Below are positions 23,187-31,511 of a stretch of 64,000 bases of DNA, piece after piece. The notes below the pieces were generated by a model. It worked only from the letters and a program-made list of their open reading frames with translations, ran no database searches and had not been told where the DNA came from. The position numbers and the translations under genes were made by a program. How positions within the stretch are numbered: the first letter of the stretch is position 1; every line of letters begins with the position of its first letter. Source of the DNA: Bradyrhizobium arachidis (GTDB taxonomy: Bacteria > Pseudomonadota > Alphaproteobacteria > Rhizobiales > Xanthobacteraceae); NCBI RefSeq assembly GCF_024758505.1, contig NZ_CP077970.1, positions 5,208,001 through 5,272,000 on the forward strand. Direction: 5' to 3'.

Positions 23187-23525
23187 ATGAAAGCAGCTTC
23201 ACTAAGCGTATTCTGGCTTGGAATGCTTGGAATTTCCGCGGAGGTGCTCGCTGCCCCGTGCTCGTCCTATTACATTTCGGAAATCACTGTTGTATCGGCG
23301 GTCGACACCGAGGCCGGGCGTGTACAGACTTTTGTCGGATTTGGAGCGTCGAAGGAAGAAGCCGAGAAGAATGCCTTGGGATCCTGCTCGCACATCCAGC
23401 TCGACCTCCAGACTTGCCTGGACTCAGATCGCCTCGTGAGTCGTAATGCTCCTTCGGATGAACTTAACGGTTTGCTTCATTTGAAGTACATGAAGGCGGT
23501 GAAGCGCATCACTGGCTGCGACTAG
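23187..23525 (+). CDS. Secreted hypothetical protein
   Basis: The 112-residue product begins MKAASLSVFWLGMLGISAEV and has a signal peptide, then a mature part with Cys in PCSSYY, GSCSHI, QTCLDS and TGCD, suggesting two disulfides. ATG at 23187 was chosen because the signal peptide starts there; the frame is open upstream. No family recognised. Confidence 0.65.
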   Translation: MKAASLSVFWLGMLGISAEVLAAPCSSYYISEITVVSAVDTEAGRVQTFVGFGASKEEAEKNALGSCSHIQLDLQTCLDSDRLVSRNAPSDELNGLLHLKYMKAVKRITGCD

Positions 23526-23560
23526 CGCAACTTCGCAGCCCTGCATCATTGTCTGGATTT

Positions 23561-23587
23561 GTGCGAATGCTCATGCACCGTTCGCAC
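23561..23587. promoter_or_regulatory. Inverted repeat upstream of the SphA-like gene
   Basis: GTGCGAA (23561-23567) and TTCGCAC (23581-23587) are perfect inverted 7-mers, spaced by 13 bases, about 50-77 bp before the ATG at 23638. Possibly an operator or a leader hairpin. Confidence 0.3.
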
Positions 23588-23637
23588 GAGTTGCAACTTC
23601 GATGGCCGGTTTCCGTTCTGGACCAAAGAGAACGCAA

Positions 23638-24702
23638 ATGCAGTGCCTTGGATTCGACTTAGGGCACAGTTGTTTTGGGCGACTGCTGCTTGTCGGGGCG
23701 GCCGTGGCTCTGCTCCCGCTTTCCGGCCAAATTGCCCATGCCGATGAAGGGGGCGTGTCTTTCTGGCTTCCCGGGCAAGTTGGCAGTCTCGCCGCTGTGC
23801 CTTCGACGCCCGGCTGGACATTAGACACGGTCTATTATCACGCCTCCGTAGCCGCCTCCGGCAGCGTTTCCGCTTCCCGACAAATTGCTATCGGAAACCT
23901 TCCGACAAACGCAAATGTCAGCCTGAATGCGAATCTGAACGCACGTGCCGATCAGGTCGTGCTGGCGCCCACATACGCCTTTGCCAATTCAGTGCTCGGC
24001 GGCCAATTGGCGATTGGCATGGCCGGATCATTCAGTCGCGTCGACGCGCGCCTCGACGGGACTCTGACGGCCCAACTCGGTTCGGTCACCGCGACCCGCA
24101 CGGGTACCATTTTGGATTCCTTCACATCGGTTGGCGATCTCAGCCCGATCGTGACGTTGAAATGGGGGCAAGGCGTCCACAACTGGGTGATCTATGGTAC
24201 GGGCGACATTCCCGTCGGAGCCTATGATCGGGGGCGACTCTCCAACATCGGGATCGGCCACGGAGCCATCGATGGTGGCGGTGGCTATACCTATTTCAAC
24301 TCGGTAACGGGTCGAGAATTTTCTGCTATCGCCGGTTTCACCTACAACTTCCAAAATCAACAGACACAATACCAGAACGGCATTGATTTCCATTTCGATT
24401 GGGGAGCGTCGCAATACCTCTCAAAACAACTTTTCATCGGCCTTGTGGGGTATGCGTACCAGCAAGTTACCGCTGACTCCGGCCAACACCCTATCCTGGG
24501 ACCCTTCAAGTCGCGCGTGATCGGCATCGGTCCGCAAATCGGCTACATTTTTCCGATCGGGAAGATGCAGGGATCTTTGAACCTGAGAGGTTACGGCGAG
24601 TTCCTCGCGGCCCATCGCGCGTCCGGTTGGAATACTTTTCTGACGTTCGAGATCTCCGGCGGTGCCCCAGAGATGCCGACCCGTCACCCCCTGGCGAAAT
24701 GA
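23638..24702 (+). CDS. SphA/Phenol_MetA_deg-type outer-membrane beta-barrel
   Basis: The 354-residue product has a signal peptide (MQCLGFDLGHSCFG RLLLVGAAVALL) and then amphipathic strands ending ...ISGGAPEMPTRHPLAK. The mature start with FWLPGQVGSLAAVP and later GTGDIPVGAYDRGR resemble the SphA family, which holds putative transporters of aromatic compounds (MetA-pathway of phenol degradation). The true start could be 23602, but 23638 is nearer an AGAGAA and gives a signal-length leader. Substrate unknown; no catabolic genes are adjacent. Confidence 0.75.
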   Translation: MQCLGFDLGHSCFGRLLLVGAAVALLPLSGQIAHADEGGVSFWLPGQVGSLAAVPSTPGWTLDTVYYHASVAASGSVSASRQIAIGNLPTNANVSLNANLNARADQVVLAPTYAFANSVLGGQLAIGMAGSFSRVDARLDGTLTAQLGSVTATRTGTILDSFTSVGDLSPIVTLKWGQGVHNWVIYGTGDIPVGAYDRGRLSNIGIGHGAIDGGGGYTYFNSVTGREFSAIAGFTYNFQNQQTQYQNGIDFHFDWGASQYLSKQLFIGLVGYAYQQVTADSGQHPILGPFKSRVIGIGPQIGYIFPIGKMQGSLNLRGYGEFLAAHRASGWNTFLTFEISGGAPEMPTRHPLAK

Positions 24703-24761
24703 GCAGGGAAACTGTCCACGAGGCCGCCTTAGGCACCTGAGGATCAGCATCGAGCTTCCGA

Positions 24762-25703
24762 CTACATCGCCCCCAGCCGCTGCAACGCCTCCCGCGCCGT
24801 CGGCAGATCAGGGCGCAGCTCCAGCGCCTTCCTGAAATCCGCGATCGCGCCCTGCTTGTCGCCGAGGCGCATCTTGGCCTGGCCGCGGTTGTTCCAGGAG
24901 AACACGTCGGAGGGATCGTATTGCAGCGCCTTGTCGTAATCGGCAAGGCCGCCCTTGTTGTCGCCCTGGTAGAGCCGGATCATGCCGCGATTGCGCCAGC
25001 CGCGCGCATCGGTCGGCGCGATCCGGATCGCCTCGCCATAGTCGGCGGCGGCGCGGTCCAGCTGCTCGGAATCGCGAAAAACGTTGCCGCGGTCGATATA
25101 GGCGAGCAGATCCGGCGCTAGCTTGATGCGCGTGGTGTAGTCGGCGAGCGCGCGCGTCATGTCGCGTTTGCGGTAGTAGGTCAGTCCGCGGTTGCCATAG
25201 GCGCCGGCGTAGTTGGGATTGAGCTTGATCGCGGTGTCGAAATCGGCGATCGCGCCATCAAGGTCGCGCTTGTTGTACCGGGACTCGCCGCGGTTGTTGT
25301 AGGCAAGCGGCAGCGACGGATCGAGCTTGATCGCCTGGTCATAATCGGCAATCGCGCGATCATAGTCGCGCTTGAAGGAATAGACGCGGCCGCGGTTGTT
25401 GAAGGCGCAGGCATAGTTCGGGTCGAGCTTGACCGCCTCGTCGAGATCGGCAAGCGCGGCATCGAGCTCGTGCCTCTCGGTGAGCCCATGCCCGCGGTTG
25501 CAATAGGCGCCGGCGAGCCGGCGGCCGGTTTCACTCTTGGTGTCGATGACCGTCGAGCAGGCCTTGACCCGCTCGTCGGGCGTGCTGGCGAGGCCGACAC
25601 AGGCCTCCCAGGCCGGGCCGCCTTCGGCCGCCGCCGGCACCGGCGCGGCACAGGTGAGCGCGAGGACGGCAAGCGACGCCAGATGGCCAACCGAGACACG
25701 CAT
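24762..25703 (-). CDS. Secreted TPR-repeat protein
   Basis: The 313-residue product has a signal peptide (MRVSVGHLASLAVLALTCAA) and about six to seven 34-residue TPR repeats built on AYNNRGxxRYNKxDLDGAIADF and similar; the consensus NRG repeats are frequent in rhizobial periplasmic TPR proteins. It is a protein-protein scaffold in the periplasm. The gene is convergent with the SphA-like gene and divergent from the GNAT gene at 25808. Confidence 0.85.
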   Translation of the reverse strand: MRVSVGHLASLAVLALTCAAPVPAAAEGGPAWEACVGLASTPDERVKACSTVIDTKSETGRRLAGAYCNRGHGLTERHELDAALADLDEAVKLDPNYACAFNNRGRVYSFKRDYDRAIADYDQAIKLDPSLPLAYNNRGESRYNKRDLDGAIADFDTAIKLNPNYAGAYGNRGLTYYRKRDMTRALADYTTRIKLAPDLLAYIDRGNVFRDSEQLDRAAADYGEAIRIAPTDARGWRNRGMIRLYQGDNKGGLADYDKALQYDPSDVFSWNNRGQAKMRLGDKQGAIADFRKALELRPDLPTAREALQRLGAM

Positions 25704-25807
25704 TTGCCGGATATCTCCCCTGCGACGATGTCCGTTGGTCGCGTCTTTGCAAGGGCGGGTTCATCCGCCTACATCGGGATCGGAGCGACAAACTCAGAGG
25801 GATTTGC

Positions 25808-26083
25808 ATGCCGGCCGCCGTACGCGACAACAAAGACAAAAACCGCTTCGAGCTCGACGTCGGCAACGAGGTCGCCTTCGCCAACTATCGGCTGACGCCG
25901 CAGGCCATCATCATCACCCACACCGAGACGCCGCGCAGCTTGCGCGGCCGCGGCATCGCCTCGGAGCTGGTGAAGGGCGCGCTGGAGCTGATCCGGGCCG
26001 ACGGCAAGAAGGTGATCGCAGCTTGCGGCTTTGTCGTCGACTACCTGCACAAGCATCCGGAAGACGCTGACCTCATCGCCTGA
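25808..26083 (+). CDS. Small GNAT-like acetyltransferase, second copy
   Basis: The 91-residue protein has the same layout as 18519-18794: NYRLTPQAIIITHTETP, then LRGRGIASELVKGALELIR (acetyl-CoA loop) and CGFVVDYLHKHPEDADL. AGAGGG precedes the ATG. The two paralogues share the conserved Cys before the final helix (CPF or CGF) but differ at many other places, so the duplication is old. Confidence 0.85.
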   Translation: MPAAVRDNKDKNRFELDVGNEVAFANYRLTPQAIIITHTETPRSLRGRGIASELVKGALELIRADGKKVIAACGFVVDYLHKHPEDADLIA

Positions 26084-26100
26084 GGCCCCCTCAAACGCAA

Positions 26101-26126
26101 AAGGGCCCGCCTGATGGCGGGCCCTT
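26101..26126. terminator. Bidirectional intrinsic terminator
   Basis: AAGGGCCCGCC (26101-26111) pairs with GGCGGGCCCTT (26116-26126) around TGAT, with A-rich and T-rich flanks. It separates the convergent genes 25808-26083 and 26146-26544. Confidence 0.8.
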
Positions 26127-26145
26127 TCGACGAGCGGGTCATCGC

Positions 26146-26544
26146 TCAGTGCTTGATCTCCGGCGGCAGCTTGCCGCCATTGGCCGCGAGCTTGGTCATG
26201 ACCTGCTTGTGCAGCCAGACATTCATGCTCGCGGAATCATTGGTGTCGCCGGTGAAGCCGAGCTCCTTGGCGAGCTCCTTGCGCGCGGCAAGGCTCGAGT
26301 CGATGTCGAGCGCCTTCATGAGATCGACGATGGAGGTGCGCCACTCCAGCTTCTCCTTCTTGGCCGCGACCGCCTTGTCGAGGATCGGCGCGACGTCGAC
26401 GGTCTGCGCGGGCGCAGCCGCGGGGGCAGAGGCCGGCGAAGCCGCCGTGCCGGAGCTTGCGGGTGCGCTCGCGCCGCCGGCCGGCGCTGCCGCTGCCGGA
26501 TGGCTGCCGAAGATCGCGCCCATGATTTTTCCGAAAATGCTCAT
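26146..26544 (-). CDS. DUF3597 protein
   Basis: The 132-residue product (MSIFGKIMGAIFG) has an N-terminal short amphipathic helix, an Ala/Pro-rich linker (residues about 16-48) and a C-terminal helical domain with KLEWRTSIVDLMKALDIDSS and KELAKELGFTGDTNDSASMN. This matches DUF3597, which resembles LysM-associated or BON-neighbour stress proteins but has no known activity. GGGGAG is found before the ATG. Confidence 0.85.
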   Translation of the reverse strand: MSIFGKIMGAIFGSHPAAAAPAGGASAPASSGTAASPASAPAAAPAQTVDVAPILDKAVAAKKEKLEWRTSIVDLMKALDIDSSLAARKELAKELGFTGDTNDSASMNVWLHKQVMTKLAANGGKLPPEIKH

Positions 26545-26868
26545 AGTTGCTCCCCAAAAAGGATCCGAAGGAAGGGCCTGAGTGGCACTCTATAGACTTG
26601 GTTCTTGCGCAGACATGCGACGCGTTGAACAGCATGAGCTTATCTGCGGCGAAATGACGACAGAATGACATATTCGAGGTTGCGCTGCGGCAACAATATT
26701 CACCCAACAGTGCGGGACAGCCCTCCCAATTGGGAGTACCGTTGAGCCTCAGTCCGCGATCCCGTCTGGAATTCGCGTCTGGTCTGGATCGCAATTGTCT
26801 AGGAAATGCGGCCGCTTGCGCCGTTTGTCGGCGCAACATGCGGCTGCGCGGCAAGGGAGCTAGCGACC

Positions 26869-27777
26869 ATGGCGACACTCTACCAGGGCAATGTCCCCGG
26901 CGTGGCCCAGTCCGCTGATGCGGCTGGACCAACGATCCGGACCATCCAACTCTCGGACCTCCACGACGCGCTGAAGCGCGGCTGGGAAGATTTCAAGGCG
27001 GTGCCGAGCCACGCCATCATCCTGTGCGTGATCTATCCGGTGCTGGGCCTCGTGATCGCGCGCGTCGCGATGGGCTATTCGGTGATCCCGCTGCTGTTCC
27101 CCCTTGCCGCAGGCTTCGCGCTGATCGGACCGTTCGCCGCGCTCGGCCTTTATGAGCTCAGCAGCCGTCGCGAACGCAACGAGGAAGCGAGCGCCTGGGA
27201 TGCCATGGAGGTGCTGCGTTCGCCCTCCTTCGGCGCCATGCTCGGGCTCGGCACGCTGCTGCTCGCACTGTTCGTGACCTGGGTTGCCACCGCGCAGGCG
27301 ATCTATGTCGCAGCATTCGGCTATGAAGGTGTCACCGGCATCGCTGATTTCATCACGCGCGTGCTGACGACGCAGCAAGGCTGGTGGTTGATCATCGTCG
27401 GCTGCGGCACAGGCTTCCTGTTCGCACTCGCCGCGCTCTGCATCAGCGTCATCTCGTTCCCGCTGATGCTCGACCGCCATGCCAGCGCCGGCGAAGCCAT
27501 GGTCACCTCGCTCCGCGCGGTCGCGAAGAACCCGGTACCGATGGCAGCGTGGGGCCTGATCGTCGCAGTGCTGCTCGCGCTCGGAACCCTGCCCGCCTTC
27601 CTGGGCCTCGCCGTGGTCATTCCCCTGCTCGGTCACGCGACCTGGCATCTCTATCGCAAGGTGATCGTGTCGGATCCCAACGCCCGGCCCGTACCGCCTC
27701 CGCCGCATCGCCCGCGGAAGCCGGCGGCCGACTTCCCGGCCAATCTGTTCCCGTGGCGAAATCGCACAGGCGAGTGA
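26869..27777 (+). CDS. DUF2189 inner-membrane protein
   Basis: The 302-residue product has six hydrophobic helices between about residues 50 and 265 and the N-terminal signature IRTIQLSDLHDALKRGWEDF of DUF2189. It is a polytopic membrane protein common in alphaproteobacteria, with no known function. The ATG at 26869 has AAGGGAG nine bases upstream; the upstream extension is not supported. It is transcribed divergently from DUF3597. Confidence 0.82.
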   Translation: MATLYQGNVPGVAQSADAAGPTIRTIQLSDLHDALKRGWEDFKAVPSHAIILCVIYPVLGLVIARVAMGYSVIPLLFPLAAGFALIGPFAALGLYELSSRRERNEEASAWDAMEVLRSPSFGAMLGLGTLLLALFVTWVATAQAIYVAAFGYEGVTGIADFITRVLTTQQGWWLIIVGCGTGFLFALAALCISVISFPLMLDRHASAGEAMVTSLRAVAKNPVPMAAWGLIVAVLLALGTLPAFLGLAVVIPLLGHATWHLYRKVIVSDPNARPVPPPPHRPRKPAADFPANLFPWRNRTGE

Positions 27778-27847
27778 GGGCCACATCGAGTCGTGTGTGT
27801 CCGCCGATCGCTTGCCGGCCGGCGGATGCACCCCACATCAATCCTTA

Positions 27848-27872
27848 ACCCTGCCCGCGTTTCGGGCAGGGT
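27848..27872 (+). terminator. Intrinsic terminator after the DUF2189 gene
   Basis: ACCCTGCCCG (27848-27857) pairs with CGGGCAGGGT (27863-27872) around CGTTT, 70 bp after the stop of 26869-27777. The following T content is moderate. Confidence 0.65.
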
Positions 27873-27961
27873 CCATTGATCTGCGGGCCTTGTTTTAGCC
27901 GCGGTTGCTCCCAAGATGGCTGCCGCCGGTCATGTCACTTTCAGGAAATCGATTCTTTCGA

Positions 27962-28786
27962 ATGACCCCGACGTTTCATCGTCTTTCCCTCGCGGCCCTG
28001 AGCCTTGCCGTCTCGATCGCCTTCGCCGAGCCCACGCTCGCTGCCACCGCGTGCGGGTCGGGTAATTTCGATGCCTGGCTCGCCGACTTCAAGACGGAGG
28101 CCGCCGCCAAGGGTATCGCGCCGCAGGCGATCACGGCCGGCCTTGCCGGCGTGACGCTCGATCAGGCCGTGCTCACGCGCGACCGCTCGCAAAAGGTCTT
28201 CAGCCAGAGCTTTGAGGAATTTTCCGGCCGTATGATCCCGCCACGCATGACGCGCGGCGCCAACATGATGAAGCAGTACGGCTCGGTGCTCTCGCGCATC
28301 GAGCAGACCTATGGCGTGCCGGGCGAAGTGCTGGTCGCGATCTGGGGACTGGAAACCGATTTCGGCGTCAATACCGGAAAGTTTCAGACGCTGCGCTCGC
28401 TGGCAACGCTCGCCTATGACTGCCGGCGCGCCGAGCAGTTCCGCGGCGAGTTGATGGAGGCGCTGCGCATCGTTCAGCGCGGAGATCTCGCCCCTAGCGA
28501 GATGAAGGGCGCCTGGGCCGGCGAGCTCGGCCAGACCCAGTTCATGCCGTCGTCCTGGATGAAATACGCCGTCGACTTCGACAACAACGGCCGGCGCGAC
28601 CTCCTGCACAGCGCGCCCGACGTGCTGGCGTCGACCGCCAATTATCTCGCGAACTATGGCTGGCAGCGCGGCAAGGATTGGGAGCCCGGCGGCCCCAACT
28701 TCACGGTGCTGCAGCAGTGGAACAAGAGCGAGGTCTACGCCAGGACGGTCGCCAATTTTGCGACCCAGCTCTCCCGCGCACCCTGA
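27962..28786 (+). CDS. MltB-like lytic murein transglycosylase
   Basis: The 274-residue periplasmic enzyme cuts the MurNAc-GlcNAc bond of peptidoglycan with 1,6-anhydro product. It shows the catalytic Glu131 in IWGLETDFGVNTG, the GELMEALRI helix, and WAGELGQTQFMPSSWMKYAVDFDNNG, a signature of family 3 transglycosylases. A signal peptide (LSLAALSLAVSIAFAEPTLA) follows the ATG at 27962; an in-frame ATG at 27932 is possible. The usual C-terminal peptidoglycan-binding domain of the longer family members is absent. Confidence 0.88.
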   Translation: MTPTFHRLSLAALSLAVSIAFAEPTLAATACGSGNFDAWLADFKTEAAAKGIAPQAITAGLAGVTLDQAVLTRDRSQKVFSQSFEEFSGRMIPPRMTRGANMMKQYGSVLSRIEQTYGVPGEVLVAIWGLETDFGVNTGKFQTLRSLATLAYDCRRAEQFRGELMEALRIVQRGDLAPSEMKGAWAGELGQTQFMPSSWMKYAVDFDNNGRRDLLHSAPDVLASTANYLANYGWQRGKDWEPGGPNFTVLQQWNKSEVYARTVANFATQLSRAP

Positions 28787-28848
28787 ACAAGCGTTGGGCC
28801 GACCGCAGGGTTTGCGACCGGCCCTCCCTATAGCGTTTGCCTCTCCGT

Positions 28849-29115
28849 CTACTTGCCCATGGTGGCGTGCATCGCCTTGTTCAGATGCGCGCCGCAGGCT
28901 CCCATCTTGCCGTTGAGCAGGGCGTCCTGTGCGGAGGCGATTTCCTTCTGCGCGGTGATCTTGCTGTCACCGTCGGACATGTTCTCGATCGCCGTTTCGG
29001 TCTTCTCAAGATTGGCCGAGCTGCAGCCGCCCGCTGCATGCTTGGCGGCCTGGGCCGGCGCGACAGCGAACGCAACCGCGGCAATTGCCATAACCCGGAG
29101 TAACTTCGTCATCAT
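28849..29115 (-). CDS. Small secreted protein
   Basis: The 88-residue product has a signal peptide (MMTKLLRVMAIAAVAFAVAPAQA) and a helical mature part, KTETAIENMSDGDSKITAQK, with two Cys (GGCSS and GACGAHL) that could form one disulfide. AGAAGGAA precedes the ATG. No named family is recognised. Confidence 0.7.
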   Translation of the reverse strand: MMTKLLRVMAIAAVAFAVAPAQAAKHAAGGCSSANLEKTETAIENMSDGDSKITAQKEIASAQDALLNGKMGACGAHLNKAMHATMGK

Positions 29116-29798
29116 GTTACTTTCCTTCTTCTGATCTTGTGCACACCGACTGCATTGCCGGAATCTGCGCTAAGAGTGTCCGCTACTCTCCGTAACATGT
29201 GAGAATGAATTCCCCGCGAGAACTGCGTGATGTTGCGCGGCCTGCAGAGCCCCATGCGGAATTTCCGATTTTCATTACGGGTTTGTAATCAACCCTTCGC
29301 ACGCGCAGCGTGTAGGCGCCGACAGAGGCCAACAGACGGAGCGTCGGGCCTCATGGACTGCTCAATATCCTGTCCAGCGAGGACCGCCAGAAGCGGATGA
29401 CTGGAAACGCGGCGCTCTCGCCCCAAGGCAAATGAAATGAATAAATATTCATTTTATAATCCACTTCCTTCGCATGCGATTCGCGCATGAAAGACTTGGG
29501 ATTAGACGCTATCCAGGAACCTTGCCCCTCACAGAATGCGCCCTATTTCCGCAAGAGCCGGAACAATCAAAAAATGTCATAAACACGTGATTTTCCGGTG
29601 ATTTATTGCGATGTGTCCGGGCGCCTGCCCATCGCCTGGACGGGTTTGCCGAGAGGTTAATCGCGTCTTACCTTTGCCATGCACCTATCGCTTAGCTGCA
29701 TCGCAACATCGGAACTTCCGCAGTGCAACACCTCCATCTATATTCATTTCAACGATGAGGCCGCCATCAAAGGCTGAATCGAACTACAGGAGACTACC
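29116..29798. other. 683-bp gene-free region with AT-rich island
   Basis: No supported gene lies here. It is unusually long and AT-rich for this genome. It contains the palindrome at 29435-29454, and a TATAAT at 29455-29460 without a good -35. It could hold a non-coding RNA or an old regulatory region for the DUF1127 gene; I see nothing decisive. Confidence 0.45.
29435..29454. promoter_or_regulatory. AT-rich 20-bp palindrome
   Basis: AAATGAATA-AA-TATTCATTT has nine-base arms and a 2-base centre, followed immediately by TATAAT. It lies about 345 bp upstream of the DUF1127 gene in a region of very low GC. Candidate operator. Confidence 0.4.
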
Positions 29799-29951
29799 AT
29801 GTTGCTCTCGCTCATCCGCATGATCCACGCGTTCCGGGACTATCAGCGCAATGTCGCTGAACTCTCGCAGCTCAGCGATCGCGAACTGGCCGATATCGGC
29901 ATTGATCGCTCGGACATCCCGCGTGTTGCAGCCGGCCAATACCAGGGCTGA
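29799..29951 (+). CDS. DUF1127 small protein
   Basis: The 50-residue product (MLLSLIRMIHAFRDYQRNV then AELSQLSDRELADIGIDRSD) is a clear DUF1127 member: basic N-terminal helix and the conserved LxxLsDReLxDIGIxRsDI. In rhizobia and Rhodobacter, such proteins (CcaF1-like) bind RNA and affect sRNA turnover and stress responses. AGGAG lies before the ATG. A rho-independent hairpin follows. Confidence 0.88.
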   Translation: MLLSLIRMIHAFRDYQRNVAELSQLSDRELADIGIDRSDIPRVAAGQYQG

Positions 29952-29983
29952 GCTCAGCTCGGCCGACCGGACCAAGCCGATAG

Positions 29984-30002
29984 CGCCCGCCTCGTGCGGG
30001 CG
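29984..30002 (+). terminator. Intrinsic terminator after the DUF1127 gene
   Basis: CGCCCGC (29984-29990) pairs with GCGGGCG (29996-30002) around CTCGT and is followed by TTGT. It stands between DUF1127 and trmFO. Confidence 0.65.
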
Positions 30003-30076
30003 TTGTCGTATCTGGCGCTGGGAATCGTCATCTCCGCGATTCCACTTCCCGCCGAAAAGCGCTACCTGTCGCGCCC

Positions 30077-31504
30077 ATGACAGGTCCTCAATCCAACACC
30101 GTCCATATCGTCGGCGCCGGCCTTGCCGGCTCCGAGGCCGCCTGGCAGGTCGCCAAGGCGGGCATTCCCGTGGTGCTGCACGAAATGCGGCCGAGCCGCA
30201 TGACGGAGGCCCACCGCACCGAGGGGCTCGCCGAGCTCGTCTGCTCTAACTCCTTCCGCTCGGACGATGCCGCCAACAACGCCGTCGGGCTGCTGCACGC
30301 CGAGATGCGCCGCCTCGGCTCGCTGATCATGCGCGCGGCCGATGCCAATCAGGTGCCCGCCGGCGGCGCGCTGGCGGTCGACCGCGACGGCTTCTCCGCC
30401 GCCGTCACCAAGGCGCTGACCGAGCATCCCCTGATCGAGATCGCCCGCGGCGAGATCGCAGGCCTGCCGCCGGCCGAATGGGGCAACGTCATCGTCGCCA
30501 CCGGCCCCCTCACCTCGGCGCCGCTGGCGGATGCCATCCGCGCGCTGACCGATGAGAATGCGCTGGCCTTCTTCGACGCGATCGCGCCGATCGTGCATCG
30601 CGACTCCATCGACATGTCGGTGGCCTGGTTCCAATCGCGCTATGACAAGGTCGGCCCCGGCGGCAATGGCGCCGACTATCTCAACTGCCCGATGACGAAG
30701 GAGCAGTACGAGACCTTCGTCGCCGCGCTGATCGCCGGCGACAAGACCGAGTTCAAGGAGTGGGAGACGAACACGCCCTATTTCGACGGCTGCCTGCCGA
30801 TCGAGGTGATGGCGGAGCGCGGTCCCGAGACCCTGCGGCACGGACCGATGAAGCCGGTCGGGCTCACCAACCCGCACGATCCCACGACAAAGCCCTATGC
30901 GATCGTGCAGCTGCGCCAGGACAACAAGCTCGGCACGCTCTACAACATCGTCGGCTTCCAGACGAAGCTGAAATACGGCGACCAGCAGCGCATCTTCCGC
31001 ACTATTCCGGGCCTGCAGAACGCCGAATTCGCCCGCCTCGGCGGCCTGCACCGCAACACCTTCCTCAACTCGCCAAAGCTGCTCGACGGCCAGCTCCGCC
31101 TGCGCGCCCAGCCGCGCCTGCGCTTTGCCGGCCAGATGACGGGCTGCGAGGGCTATGTGGAGTCCGCCAGCGTCGGCCTCATGGCCGGCCTCTATGCGGC
31201 GGCGGACGCGCGCGGCGAGACACTGGCGAGTCCGCCGGCAACGACCGCGCTCGGCTCGCTGCTCGGCCACATCACCGGCGGTCATATCGAAACCATCGAG
31301 CCGGGCACGCGCTCGTTCCAGCCGATGAACATCAATTTCGGCCTGTTCCCGCCGCTCGCGAGCGTCCCGACCAAAAAACCCGACGGCACGCGGCTGCGCG
31401 GCAATGAGAAGACGGTCGCCAAGAAGCAGGCGATGAGCGCCCGCGCGCTCGCCGATCTCGATCGCTGGATCGCCGACAACCTACGCATTGCTGCGGCGGC
31501 GTGA
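30077..31504 (+). CDS. trmFO: tRNA (uracil-5-)-methyltransferase, folate-dependent (TrmFO)
   Basis: The 475-residue flavoenzyme makes 5-methyluridine at position 54 of tRNA using methylene-tetrahydrofolate. It has the FAD Rossmann motif [12 protein letters not shown] at 11-22, [14 protein letters not shown], the catalytic-Cys region [11 protein letters not shown] (Cys56), [17 protein letters not shown] sequence and [16 protein letters not shown]. The length and all motifs fit TrmFO. The kinase fusion at 31512 begins eight bases after the stop, so the two are in one operon. Confidence 0.95.
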   Translation: MTGPQSNTVHIVGAGLAGSEAAWQVAKAGIPVVLHEMRPSRMTEAHRTEGLAELVCSNSFRSDDAANNAVGLLHAEMRRLGSLIMRAADANQVPAGGALAVDRDGFSAAVTKALTEHPLIEIARGEIAGLPPAEWGNVIVATGPLTSAPLADAIRALTDENALAFFDAIAPIVHRDSIDMSVAWFQSRYDKVGPGGNGADYLNCPMTKEQYETFVAALIAGDKTEFKEWETNTPYFDGCLPIEVMAERGPETLRHGPMKPVGLTNPHDPTTKPYAIVQLRQDNKLGTLYNIVGFQTKLKYGDQQRIFRTIPGLQNAEFARLGGLHRNTFLNSPKLLDGQLRLRAQPRLRFAGQMTGCEGYVESASVGLMAGLYAAADARGETLASPPATTALGSLLGHITGGHIETIEPGTRSFQPMNINFGLFPPLASVPTKKPDGTRLRGNEKTVAKKQAMSARALADLDRWIADNLRIAAAA

Positions 31505-31511
31505 GCCCTAG

